Source: Neorhodopirellula lusitana (GTDB taxonomy: Bacteria > Planctomycetota > Planctomycetia > Pirellulales > Pirellulaceae). From it: 64,000 bases of DNA. Below the pieces are notes generated by a model, which saw only the letters and a program-made list of their open reading frames with translations, made no database searches and was not told where the DNA came from. This document shows, in pieces, positions 56,691 to 64,000 of the stretch. Location of the stretch: positions 1 to 64,000 of the forward strand of contig NZ_FXUG01000014.1 of the NCBI RefSeq assembly GCF_900182915.1, given 5' to 3'. Positions within the stretch are counted from its first letter, which is position 1. Every line of letters begins with the position of its first letter. The position numbers and the translations under genes were made by a program.

Positions 56691-59288
56691 ATGCAAGCTT
56701 CAGACTCAACCGAAGATGTTCTTGCAGCGGTCGATACGCTGGCCTGTGATTTCCTAGCTCGATACCGTGACGGCGATCGCCCCACCGTTGAAGAGTACGC
56801 GAAGCGGCACCCGGAATACAGCGATTCCATTCGCCAAATGTTTCCGCTGGTCGCGTCGATTGAACGAATCAAGATTGACGAACAAGTTGCCGAAGATGGC
56901 ACCGCAACTTTAGCTGGGCGTGAACTTTCCCAACTCGGTGATTTCCGAATCGTTCGTGAAATTGGTCGCGGTGGGATGGGCATCGTCTTCGAAGCCCACC
57001 AAGAATCGCTCGACCGAGTGGTCGCGATCAAGGTGCTGCCAAAACAAAGCTTGCTCGACGACGACGCTCTGGAGCGTTTTCGAACCGAAGCGACCACCGC
57101 CGCGGCGATGCATCACACAAACATTGTGCCGATCTACGGAACGGGCGAGGCGGATGGATCGCACTATCTGGTGATGCAGTTGGTCAAAGGGAAGTCATTG
57201 GACTCGGTCATCTCCGACGGGCCCCAAGTTACTTGCGACGAAGTGGCACGCATCGGCTTGCAGATTTCGGACGCCATCGCTTACTCACATGAAAGCGGAG
57301 TCCTGCACCGCGACATCAAGCCCGCGAATATCCTGATCGAAAAGAACGGGACAATCCAAGTCACTGACTTTGGACTCGCCAAGAACGTAGGCAGTGATCT
57401 CACGGCCACGCGATCGGTCAGCGGAAGCCTGCGATACATGGCCCCGGAGCGGTTCTCGGGGGTGTCAGCCGAAGCCGGTGACATCTATGGAATTGGCATC
57501 ACACTCTATGAACTTCTCGCGGGCCAGCCCGCTTTTGAGGCGAGTAACACTGAGCACTTAATCAGCTCGATCACCCATGCTCGATTGAAGCCAATCAAGG
57601 TCATTCGACCCGACGTGCCAGCGGATCTGTCGACGATTGTTGGTAAGGCGATTCAAGTTGATCCCGCCCAGCGATACGGCTCGGCCGCCGATCTTCGCGA
57701 CGATCTTCAACGCTTTCTCAACGATGAACCGATCCATGCACGACGAACCCCGCTTTGGGGGCGATTGGTGCGTTGGATTCGTCGTAACCCCAGGCTCGCC
57801 GCCGCCGTCGGCACCGCGGCTTTCGCTTTGGTTGCTGGAACGATCATCTCTTCCATTGCCTACCTGGTTGCCTCGGCAGCAAACCAACGCTCGGTGGACG
57901 CGCTGCAGTCCTCGGAACAAACCGTCGATCTCACGCTTCGATCGCTCGATGGTGTAATCGACGTCGTCACGCAGACCCCGACATCGGCCAACTTGTCACT
58001 CAGCGAGACTTTCGAAGATGACGACCTGCTGCCCAACGTGGATCTAAAACCCTCGCCCACTTCCGCTAAGATCCTGGAACGGCTTCAACCGATCTACGAA
58101 CGCCTGTCGCAACAATCTCCCACTCGCAGTGACATTGTTTTGCGAAGGGTGGACTCAAGCGTTCAACTCGCACGCATCCAGCATAGCCTGGGGCGAACAT
58201 CCGACGGGATCAGCACGCTCGAGACGAGCATCGAGCTACTGAAACAGAGCGGCAGTCCCGCCGCGATCTCTAAGCCAGACTTGCAGCTGCGTCTCGCACG
58301 ACTAAACAACGAACTTGGCGCATTGTTTGCCGCGGAGTTCAATCGAAGCGAATCGATGCGATGCTACGAATCGGCGGTGGAGGCCGCGTCGCACTTTTCT
58401 TCGTCGACCAAGGTTAGACCGAACACGGCGGGTCTTACTGAGCTCGCGAGAGCGCACCTGAATCTCGGGAATCCACCACCGCAACTGCGTCGCAGTGAGT
58501 CGCCCACGTCGAGCCATCGAAGCGATGGACTGCAGCACATCAATCGCGCCATTGAAATTTTGGAGGAGCTCCGCAGCACTGAAACACAAACCAAGACGAC
58601 CAATATTCTGTATGCGGGAAGTTTGTTGGCTCGATCGAGACTCGCGGGTCCTGGCCCCGAGCTCAACCAAGAGCGCGGCTCACGCGATCAACCCCGAGGA
58701 TTCAGCGAGTGGCGCAATTCGAAACAGCGTGACTTTCAAGCCGCCGTCACGATTCTTCGTGATCAACTCACTGCCACACCAGACGACTCCGCCGTGCGAT
58801 TCGAATTGGTCGAGACACTCGCGGATGTGAACCTACGAGGCCGCCGTTCGCCTAGGCTGTACAAAGAGGCGGATGATCGACTCACTGAAGCACTGCAAGA
58901 GATCGGAACACTCCGTTCCGGCAATTCCGACAACGCGGTGTATCTGGCAACCGAAGTTCACTTGCGACACAAACTATCGGCGATTGCCAAATCCCGGTTC
59001 CGGTTCGCCGAAGCGGAAGACCTGTTGAGGGAAGCGATCCGCCTGCAAACCTTGCTGATACTGACATGGCCGGACAACGTTCGCCATCGTTGCTGGCGAG
59101 CGATGCTGTACCGAAGTCAAGCGATGTTATACCGCCAGTGGGAGAAGCCAGACGCCGCCGACGCAGCACTCACGAACGCAACGGCCGACATGGAAGCGAT
59201 CGATCCCCAATTCGCTGAGCACCCTCTTGTTGTTCGAACACTTGAAGCGATCCGCGGCGACATTGACTCCCTGTCGGACGAATCATGA
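56691..59288 (+). CDS. Membrane Ser/Thr protein kinase with extracytoplasmic TPR-like domain
   Basis: An 865-residue kinase of the planctomycete PknB-like type. Residues 1-80 form a small helical region (DTLACDFLARYRDGDRPTVE), often found before planctomycete kinases. The kinase domain spans about 84-350: GRGGMGIVFEA, VAIKVLPK (K114), HRDIKPAN (D208), DFGLAK (226-231) and YMAPERFSG. One membrane helix lies at 370-394 (AAAVGTAAFALVAGTIISSIAYL). The C-terminal 470 residues are helical and repeat-like (ILERLQPIYERLSQQSP; EELRSTETQTKTTNILYA), as in TPR sensor regions outside the membrane. It follows the EF-hand protein by 141 bases and the sigma factor beyond, forming the usual kinase-sigma grouping; it may phosphorylate an anti-sigma factor or the sigma factor itself. 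That link is inferred from context. Confidence 0.92.
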   Translation: MQASDSTEDVLAAVDTLACDFLARYRDGDRPTVEEYAKRHPEYSDSIRQMFPLVASIERIKIDEQVAEDGTATLAGRELSQLGDFRIVREIGRGGMGIVFEAHQESLDRVVAIKVLPKQSLLDDDALERFRTEATTAAAMHHTNIVPIYGTGEADGSHYLVMQLVKGKSLDSVISDGPQVTCDEVARIGLQISDAIAYSHESGVLHRDIKPANILIEKNGTIQVTDFGLAKNVGSDLTATRSVSGSLRYMAPERFSGVSAEAGDIYGIGITLYELLAGQPAFEASNTEHLISSITHARLKPIKVIRPDVPADLSTIVGKAIQVDPAQRYGSAADLRDDLQRFLNDEPIHARRTPLWGRLVRWIRRNPRLAAAVGTAAFALVAGTIISSIAYLVASAANQRSVDALQSSEQTVDLTLRSLDGVIDVVTQTPTSANLSLSETFEDDDLLPNVDLKPSPTSAKILERLQPIYERLSQQSPTRSDIVLRRVDSSVQLARIQHSLGRTSDGISTLETSIELLKQSGSPAAISKPDLQLRLARLNNELGALFAAEFNRSESMRCYESAVEAASHFSSSTKVRPNTAGLTELARAHLNLGNPPPQLRRSESPTSSHRSDGLQHINRAIEILEELRSTETQTKTTNILYAGSLLARSRLAGPGPELNQERGSRDQPRGFSEWRNSKQRDFQAAVTILRDQLTATPDDSAVRFELVETLADVNLRGRRSPRLYKEADDRLTEALQEIGTLRSGNSDNAVYLATEVHLRHKLSAIAKSRFRFAEAEDLLREAIRLQTLLILTWPDNVRHRCWRAMLYRSQAMLYRQWEKPDAADAALTNATADMEAIDPQFAEHPLVVRTLEAIRGDIDSLSDES

Positions 59289-60091
59289 TGCTGACCGTTC
59301 TGCCATAGCGAGGTTCCCATAGCACGGATCCTTAAGAACCACCAAAACAGTAGTTAAGCCTCCGACACCTCAGTGCTAAAGGTGACTCCCCAAACGCGAC
59401 AGATGTCGAACTTCCGCAGCCGCTGGATTTTGTGATCGTCGTGAAGTCGTCCGCGGTCCTCACCGCCAACGCCAGTCGCATCGGCTAAACCCAGCGAGGG
59501 TGAGATTGGCACCTCAAACTGGGCTTTGCAAAATGCCAGTTCGATAGGGGCACCGCTCCAATCGACTCTCAAGTGCTCTCGCACTGCCAACCGAGACCGG
59601 CCGGCATCCAGGAATCCAATGCCACCGGAGGCGTATTGTCATTTCAACAAGCGTTGCCCCGTGTGGATTTCAAAAGTTTTTCAGTGCTCAGCGGCCTCCT
59701 TTAACTAGAAAGCGTCCACGAAACACCTTTCCCCCTCCTTTGGTGGTCACTGCGGACTTACCTGTAGGATGTTAACACCAATCTTTTGCGCATCATCCAA
59801 GCGAACGGCCCCCCTTTTGGTGTAGGCGTTGAATCGCCTTGTGTTGGAAATCCACATGCACTGCCCATTGGTTCGAACATCACCCTCCTAATAGTAGCCC
59901 CTCCGAATGGCAAAGATGTTAGCTATTACCATGCTATGCGGAAAATATTCCCTTTCCGAAAGGCGGGTTGTTATCCACAATGACGCATTAATGAACTAGA
60001 GGCGGTTGTTATCGATTGTCAGCGACAACTGATAAGACGGCTTTTGTACTTACTTAGTATTTCCTTCATAAACTCACTCTCGAGGTCTTCG
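59289..60091. other. Intergenic region with a gene remnant
   Basis: About 800 bases. Its main content is a partly preserved minus-strand frame (59354-59638). The remainder up to the DUF1559 start is AT-rich and should hold that gene's promoter. No RNA gene is seen. Confidence 0.45.
59354..59638 (-). pseudogene. Remnant of an unidentified protein gene
   Basis: The minus frame is open from just after a TGA at 59639-59641 to 59354. Its reading, from YASGGIGFLDAGRSRLAVRE through IELAFCKAQFEVPISPSLGL to GRLHDDHKIQRLRKFDICRV, has the composition of real protein, yet there is no ATG: only an internal TTG at 59590. I read it as the 3' end of a decayed gene or a gene with an internal stop. No family recognised. 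The kinase gene on the opposite strand ends 65 bases away. Confidence 0.35.
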
Positions 60092-61258
60092 ATGAAAAGA
60101 ATCAACCGTTCGCAAGGTTTCACGTTGGTGGAACTCCTTGTTGTGATCGCCATCATTGGTGTCTTGGTTGGGCTGTTGTTGCCCGCCGTCCAAGCCGCAC
60201 GTGAGGCTGCCCGCCGCATGAGTTGCAGTAACAACTTCAAGCAAATCGGGCTCGGTATCCACAACTACCACAGTGCTTACAAGCAGCTTCCAACTCACGG
60301 TGCCGGTACCCGCGACGCTGCTTTGGTAAATTACTGGGATCGTACCGACGCATCTAACGGACGCAGCCTTAGCATGTTGGTTGGCGTCGTTCCTTTCGTC
60401 GAAGGTCAGGCCCTTTGGGAGCAAATTGCCAACCCGAACGGTTCCAACGCCAACGGCACCACCAAAAGCCCACCATGGGTTGCAATGGGTCCTTATCCCG
60501 ATCGCGTCGATTACGGACCGTGGGTGACCAACATCCCTACCTATCGTTGTCCTAGCGATCCAGGTCAAGGCTTGCCAGCGTTGGGACGTACGAACTACGC
60601 CGCCTGCACGGGTGACTCGGCTTGGTGGTCACACCAAGGTTATGCCAAACCCGATCGTAGCGAACTGACCGCCACCGCAGACGCGGAAGAATGCATTGCC
60701 GCTCTTCGCGGTTTCTTTCAGCCTCGCAAAGCCAGTCGCTTCCGAGATTGTCTGGATGGTTTATCGAACACAATCGCCGCTGGCGAAATTGCAACCGATC
60801 TTGGCGACAACGACAAACGCACGATCGTCCGCAAGGATGGCTGGCAAGACTTGCGTCCCGATCCTTCAGTTTGTGCAAGCAAGGCCGACGCGACACGTCC
60901 CCAGTTCTGGGCCACATCATCGAACGCAGGTTCGAACGAAGGTCGCGGTTATCGTTGGGCTGACTTCAACCCGAACTACTCGCAAACCATGACCATCCTT
61001 CCGCCCAACCGCGAAGTTTGTGATCAAGACGGAGCGTGGGGTGCCATCGTGGCAACCATGTCGAGTCGTCACCAAGGTGGAGTCCACGTGTTGATGGGTG
61101 ATGGAGCAGTTAAGTTCGTCACCGATTCGATCGAAGCGGGCAACTCATCCGCACCGTTGATTCATCGTTGGAACGGGAAAGGCCAGAAAAGCCCATACGG
61201 TCTATGGGGATCATTGGGCACACGTGCCGCGAAGGAAGTAATCGAAGAAGAACTCTAA
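60092..61258 (+). CDS. DUF1559 protein with type IV prepilin-like N-terminus
   Basis: A 388-residue DUF1559 protein. The start is ATG 60092, because GAGGT lies about 6 bases upstream and the reading then begins with a normal short positive leader; the frame also opens 16 codons earlier. The prepilin signal is SQGFTLVELLVVIAIIGVLVG, then LLPAVQAAREAARRMSCSNN, and near the end the family motif HQGGVHVLMGDGAVKFVTDSI. It is exported and probably membrane-anchored, like the protein at 18040-19071, but with a different middle region (a Cys/Trp-rich part, RCPSDPGQGLPALGRTNYAAC fragments). A small lipoprotein gene follows after a terminator-like hairpin. Function unknown. Confidence 0.95.
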   Translation: MKRINRSQGFTLVELLVVIAIIGVLVGLLLPAVQAAREAARRMSCSNNFKQIGLGIHNYHSAYKQLPTHGAGTRDAALVNYWDRTDASNGRSLSMLVGVVPFVEGQALWEQIANPNGSNANGTTKSPPWVAMGPYPDRVDYGPWVTNIPTYRCPSDPGQGLPALGRTNYAACTGDSAWWSHQGYAKPDRSELTATADAEECIAALRGFFQPRKASRFRDCLDGLSNTIAAGEIATDLGDNDKRTIVRKDGWQDLRPDPSVCASKADATRPQFWATSSNAGSNEGRGYRWADFNPNYSQTMTILPPNREVCDQDGAWGAIVATMSSRHQGGVHVLMGDGAVKFVTDSIEAGNSSAPLIHRWNGKGQKSPYGLWGSLGTRAAKEVIEEEL

Positions 61259-61280
61259 GATTACAAGTTAGCAAATCCAG

Positions 61281-61315
61281 GCCCCGGGAAGTTTTGGCTT
61301 CCCGGGGCTTTTCTG
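61281..61315 (+). terminator. Intrinsic terminator after the DUF1559 gene
   Basis: GCCCCGGGAAG (61281-61291) pairs perfectly with CTTCCCGGGGC (61298-61308), loop TTTTGG, followed by TTTTCTGTTT. It lies 23 bases after the stop. Confidence 0.85.
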
Positions 61316-61339
61316 TTTCGACATTCAATAGAAGATCAA

Positions 61340-61564
61340 ATGACCAAGCTCAAAAACCTCTCATTTTTGTTTCTGTTCTGCGTTGCCTGTGCTGGTTGCG
61401 GCGGCTCAAGTGGCCCTACGTCCGCGATCGAGAACGCAGACGAGAAAGAGGTCGCTGAATTCAAGGCAATGCAGGAAGCTTCCGACGCCAAAATGCTGGA
61501 AGATCGCGCAGCATCGGCAGCAGCACAAAAAGCAGCGAACGCCCAGTACGGCCCTGGCCGCTGA
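61340..61564 (+). CDS. Small lipoprotein paired with DUF1559
   Basis: A 74-residue protein with a signal peptide and lipobox-like end (LSFLFLFCVACAGC, Cys at 20), then a Gly/Ser spacer and an alpha-helical, charged body (ENADEKEVAEFKAMQEASD, AQKAANAQYGPGR). I know this as a common type of small lipoprotein downstream of DUF1559 genes; the helical body is probably coiled. It lies 81 bases after the DUF1559 gene with a terminator between, so partial readthrough would be needed for joint transcription. Compare the longer lipoprotein at 17394-17846, which uses a different fold. Function unknown. Confidence 0.75.
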   Translation: MTKLKNLSFLFLFCVACAGCGGSSGPTSAIENADEKEVAEFKAMQEASDAKMLEDRAASAAAQKAANAQYGPGR

Positions 61565-61719
61565 ACACTCAGTGCAACACTTAGCTCGGTAAGTGCCAGC
61601 CCACTGATTTCCCAACAGTGCGCGACTTACACGTGCTGGTGAAGTCGCCCTGTCCAACGAGCGCACGCTTCACAAGCCTGACAGAATCGCTCCACTTCCG
61701 GGGCGATTTACTGGACCAA

Positions 61720-62517
61720 CTAGGACTTCGAACCCGGTTCGTACGGAACGGGCACTTCGAAGCGTTCGATCGAGATCGCGTGAGCCTGATCATCACTCTC
61801 GATGATCGCACCACACAAACGAACGTCTCTTGTGGCCACGTGGAAATGGCAGGGTTCGAACGTCGTGGTCGTCTTCAAGACCCGGGCGACGTCGCGTCCG
61901 ATGATGCTTTGATAGGGACCGCACATCCCAACGTCACACTGCATCGCGGTCCCACCTGGCATTACATGGGCGTCCGCAGTGGGGACATGAGTGTGGGTGC
62001 CCAGGACCGCGGTCACTCGCCCGTCGAGGTATCGAGCAAGTGCCTGCTTATCGCTGGTGGCTTCCGCGTGCACATCCACCAGGATCGCATCGGCTGCACC
62101 AGCGATCTCCTCCAACACTCGATCCACCGCTGCAAAAGGGCAGTCGACCGGACGCATAAAAACACGCCCCATCAATGAGATAATCCCAAGCTTCCCATTG
62201 GGCGTGGGGACGATTACCCAATTCTTTCCAGTCGCATTGGCTGGATAGTTCGCCGGCTTGACGATCCTGTCGCTCTTTTCGAGGACCGGGATAATCTCGG
62301 CACGCCGATAGATGTGATCGCCCATTGTGATCCCATCGACGCCCGCTTCAATCAAGCGTCGATATTGGCGGGGCATCAAGCCAGCACCGTCGGCGGCGTT
62401 CTCGGCGTTGATCACAACCGCGTCCAGCGCGTGCTGTTCCTTGAGGTTGGCCACGTGAGCCAACACCGCTGAATAGCCAGGTTTTCCGACTACGTCGCCT
62501 AGGAACAAAAATCGCAC
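61720..62517 (-). CDS. ymdB: YmdB-type metallophosphoesterase (TIGR00282)
   Basis: A 265-residue phosphoesterase of the YmdB family, which hydrolyses 2',3'-cyclic nucleotides or related substrates. It starts MRFLFLGDVVGKPGYSAV with the first metal Asp, then DAVVINAENAADGAG (Asn/Glu metal ligands), a modified third motif GITMGDHIYRRAEII, ILVDVHAEATSDK (His ligand), and GTHTHVPTADAHVMPGGTAM with further His ligands, ending GPYQSIIGRD. The third motif in most members reads GNHxWD; here it is GDHIYRR, see findings. Length is normal. It lies 38 bases after the stop of the S1-like gene on the same strand and may be co-transcribed with it. Confidence 0.9.
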   Translation of the reverse strand: MRFLFLGDVVGKPGYSAVLAHVANLKEQHALDAVVINAENAADGAGLMPRQYRRLIEAGVDGITMGDHIYRRAEIIPVLEKSDRIVKPANYPANATGKNWVIVPTPNGKLGIISLMGRVFMRPVDCPFAAVDRVLEEIAGAADAILVDVHAEATSDKQALARYLDGRVTAVLGTHTHVPTADAHVMPGGTAMQCDVGMCGPYQSIIGRDVARVLKTTTTFEPCHFHVATRDVRLCGAIIESDDQAHAISIERFEVPVPYEPGSKS

Positions 62518-62555
62518 GCGTCAGCAGTTGCTATCTGTGGACCGAAAACGAAACA

Positions 62556-64000
62556 CTACCAACGAAGTCCGAAACGCTCACCACCGGACGGACGATCGTT
62601 ACCGCCTCGCAAAGGTCCGTCGTGCTGAGGCCCGATTTCTGGTTCACGAGGTGGCTCGTCAGGTTCATCCGCAACCACCTTGGCTGAATCGGATGGCTTC
62701 GCCAGGGCACCCTTGATCGACAGGCCGACCTTTTGTGCGTCGCGATCGAACGACAAAACCTTAACGTGCACTTCGTCGCCAACATTAACGAAGGCATCCA
62801 CCTTAGAAACACGGTGACTGGCGAGTTCGCTGATGTGAACAAGCCCTTCCACGCCGGCGGTCAGTCGCACAAAGCAACCAAATTCAGCGGTCCGCGTCAC
62901 GGTTCCGTTGTGGAGTGAGCCCACGCTGAATTCGGCTTCAGCGGAATCCCATGGGTTTTCGAGCAAGTCGCGATAAGTCAGGCCAATCTTGCCGGTTTGC
63001 TTGTCGACCTTATCGACTCGCACCTTGACCATTTGGCCTTCTTCAATCACTTCGCTGGGGTGCTTGACCCGTTCCCAGCTCAGTTTGCTGACGTGGATCA
63101 GTCCGTCGAGACCACCTAGGTCGACGAACGCACCGAAGTCACGAACGCTTCGCACGACGCCTTCCAGGATGTCGCCTGGTTCGATCTTCTCGAGTTGTTC
63201 CTTGCGTTTGACTTCTCGTTCGCGTTCCAGGATGGCACGGCGACTAAGAACCAGGTTGCCTCGCTGAGCATTTGCCTCGGTGACCAAGCAAACGAACTTC
63301 TGGTCAACAAACTCGCTGAGGTCTTCGACGCGGTATTCCGTCACTTGGCTGATCGGCATGAAGCCCTTGACCGAACCGACGGTGCATTCTAGGCCACCGG
63401 TATTGTGCCCGGTAACGGTTGCTTCGACGACAGAACCTTCATCGATATCGTCCCAGTCGCTGACTGCGATTGCCGAGCCAGGACGGGAGCAAGAGTAAAG
63501 GCCATCTTCGCGGTTGAGCCCACGAACAATGACTTCGACGTCTTCGCCTGGGACGGGTTCCGCATCGGTGAACTGTTCGAAAGGAACGGTGCCTTCGTCA
63601 GGCCCACCCAACGAAACAAAGACCGTGTCTTCGTGGATTTTCAGGACCTTCGCGTGGACACGTGCGCCTTCGGCAAGCGGTTCGCGACGATCGGGTAAGC
63701 CAGCACTACCGCCCAGGAAGGAATCGAGTTCCGATCCGGCGAGTGAGGCTTGCAGTTCCGCTTCGAGGTCGTCGGACAATCCGTCGCGAACGTTTGGGAC
63801 GGCGATCTTGCCTGGCTTGGGAGATTGTGTTTTTTGGGCCTGCACGACGTCTTGGTCGGATTCACCGGCCAAACGAGGACGCGGAGCACCCTTTTTGCCG
63901 CCACCCTGCTTTTTATCAGGCTTGGCCTGACTTTGGCGTTCCAGGTCTTCGGTCGATACGGCGGAGGGCGAAATCGGCTTGGCGACGCCCAATCCGCGAG
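62556..64000 (-). CDS. Ribosomal protein S1-like RNA-binding protein, 5' end outside window
   Basis: At least 481 codons; the frame is open to the right edge without a good start (the first internal start-like codon is a TTG), so the gene begins beyond 64000. After an acidic/Lys-rich N-terminal part there are four S1 (OB-fold) domains: RVHAKVLKIHEDTVFVSLGG; VVEATVTGHNTGGLECTVGS; ILEGVVRSVRDFGAFVDLGG; and LHNGTVTRTAEFGCFVRLTA, each followed by the usual 'V(K/D)...L(S/T)' strand. The third domain (GLDGLIHVSKLSWERVKHPS) is closest to canonical S1. The C-terminus is a Pro/Glu/Arg tail. It is likely ribosomal protein S1 or a close paralog for mRNA binding in the cytoplasm. Four rather than six S1 domains are visible; others may lie outside. 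YmdB follows by 38 bases. Confidence 0.88.
   Translation of the reverse strand, partial: RGLGVAKPISPSAVSTEDLERQSQAKPDKKQGGGKKGAPRPRLAGESDQDVVQAQKTQSPKPGKIAVPNVRDGLSDDLEAELQASLAGSELDSFLGGSAGLPDRREPLAEGARVHAKVLKIHEDTVFVSLGGPDEGTVPFEQFTDAEPVPGEDVEVIVRGLNREDGLYSCSRPGSAIAVSDWDDIDEGSVVEATVTGHNTGGLECTVGSVKGFMPISQVTEYRVEDLSEFVDQKFVCLVTEANAQRGNLVLSRRAILEREREVKRKEQLEKIEPGDILEGVVRSVRDFGAFVDLGGLDGLIHVSKLSWERVKHPSEVIEEGQMVKVRVDKVDKQTGKIGLTYRDLLENPWDSAEAEFSVGSLHNGTVTRTAEFGCFVRLTAGVEGLVHISELASHRVSKVDAFVNVGDEVHVKVLSFDRDAQKVGLSIKGALAKPSDSAKVVADEPDEPPREPEIGPQHDGPLRGGNDRPSGGERFGLRW

Overview
The window looks like a chromosome segment of a marine planctomycete of the Rhodopirellula/Pirellulaceae kind. This rests on the protein families: two DUF1559 pilin-like proteins, DUF1501 and DUF1552 Tat-type proteins next to large 'planctomycete cytochrome' proteins (DUF1549/DUF1553 and DUF1592/DUF1588/DUF1585), FGly-type sulfatases, DUF1080 and DUF6786 proteins, EF-hand secreted proteins, and a sigma-factor/Ser-Thr-kinase cluster. 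No database search was run; all calls come from reading the sequence.

Layout. 1-3.3 kb: small, poorly known minus-strand genes and a frameshifted beta-propeller gene. 3.3-6.3 kb: repeat-bearing intergenic DNA, an NAD-dependent epimerase and a CPXCG-type small protein whose stop codon lies in the end of a MITE-like element. 6.3-11.3 kb: a two-gene glycoside hydrolase unit (clan GH-D-like and GH95). 12-16.4 kb: a translationally coupled pair, a multi-ring secretin-N-like protein and an EF-hand/P-domain protein. 17.4-19.1 kb: DUF1559 protein plus lipoprotein. 20-22.4 kb: glutamate decarboxylase and a membrane protein. 22.5-35.2 kb: a catabolic/secreted block of DUF1501 and cytochrome-c genes, sulfatase, a discoidin-domain sensor kinase, DUF6786 and DUF1080 genes. 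35.3-38.4 kb: a second MITE-like copy, a two-component system and an unannotated 35-residue membrane peptide. 38.5-42.9 kb: peroxiredoxin, coaE, zinc-ribbon coiled-coil protein, MoxR ATPase, membrane protein. 43.0-44.5 kb: tRNA-Ala(GGC) with the wreck of an integrated island: integrase tail, type I restriction remnants, and an apparently intact RAYT transposase surrounded by REP palindromes. 44.6-53.5 kb: DUF1552/DUF1592 pair, a sulfatase fused to a YHYH domain, and a DUF1566 protein. 53.6-59.3 kb: sigma factor, giant hairpin, EF-hand/thioredoxin-fold protein and membrane Ser/Thr kinase. 60-61.6 kb: a second DUF1559 plus small lipoprotein. 61.7-64 kb: YmdB-type phosphoesterase and a ribosomal S1-like protein cut by the window edge.

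How the genes work together. Much of the window supports capture and breakdown of sulfated, fucose- or galactose-containing polysaccharides (GH95, GH-D, two sulfatases, DUF1080) by exported enzymes. The cytochrome/DUF1501/DUF1552 pairs are the usual planctomycete companions of such genes, with function still unknown. Signalling is rich: one OmpR-type two-component system, one orphan kinase with extracellular discoidin domains, and a sigma-factor/kinase cluster. The most unusual material is the decayed tRNA-Ala island with its RAYT/REP nest, the dispersed palindromic elements, and several domain combinations (sulfatase-YHYH, discoidin-histidine kinase, EF-hand with deiodinase-like thioredoxin fold).
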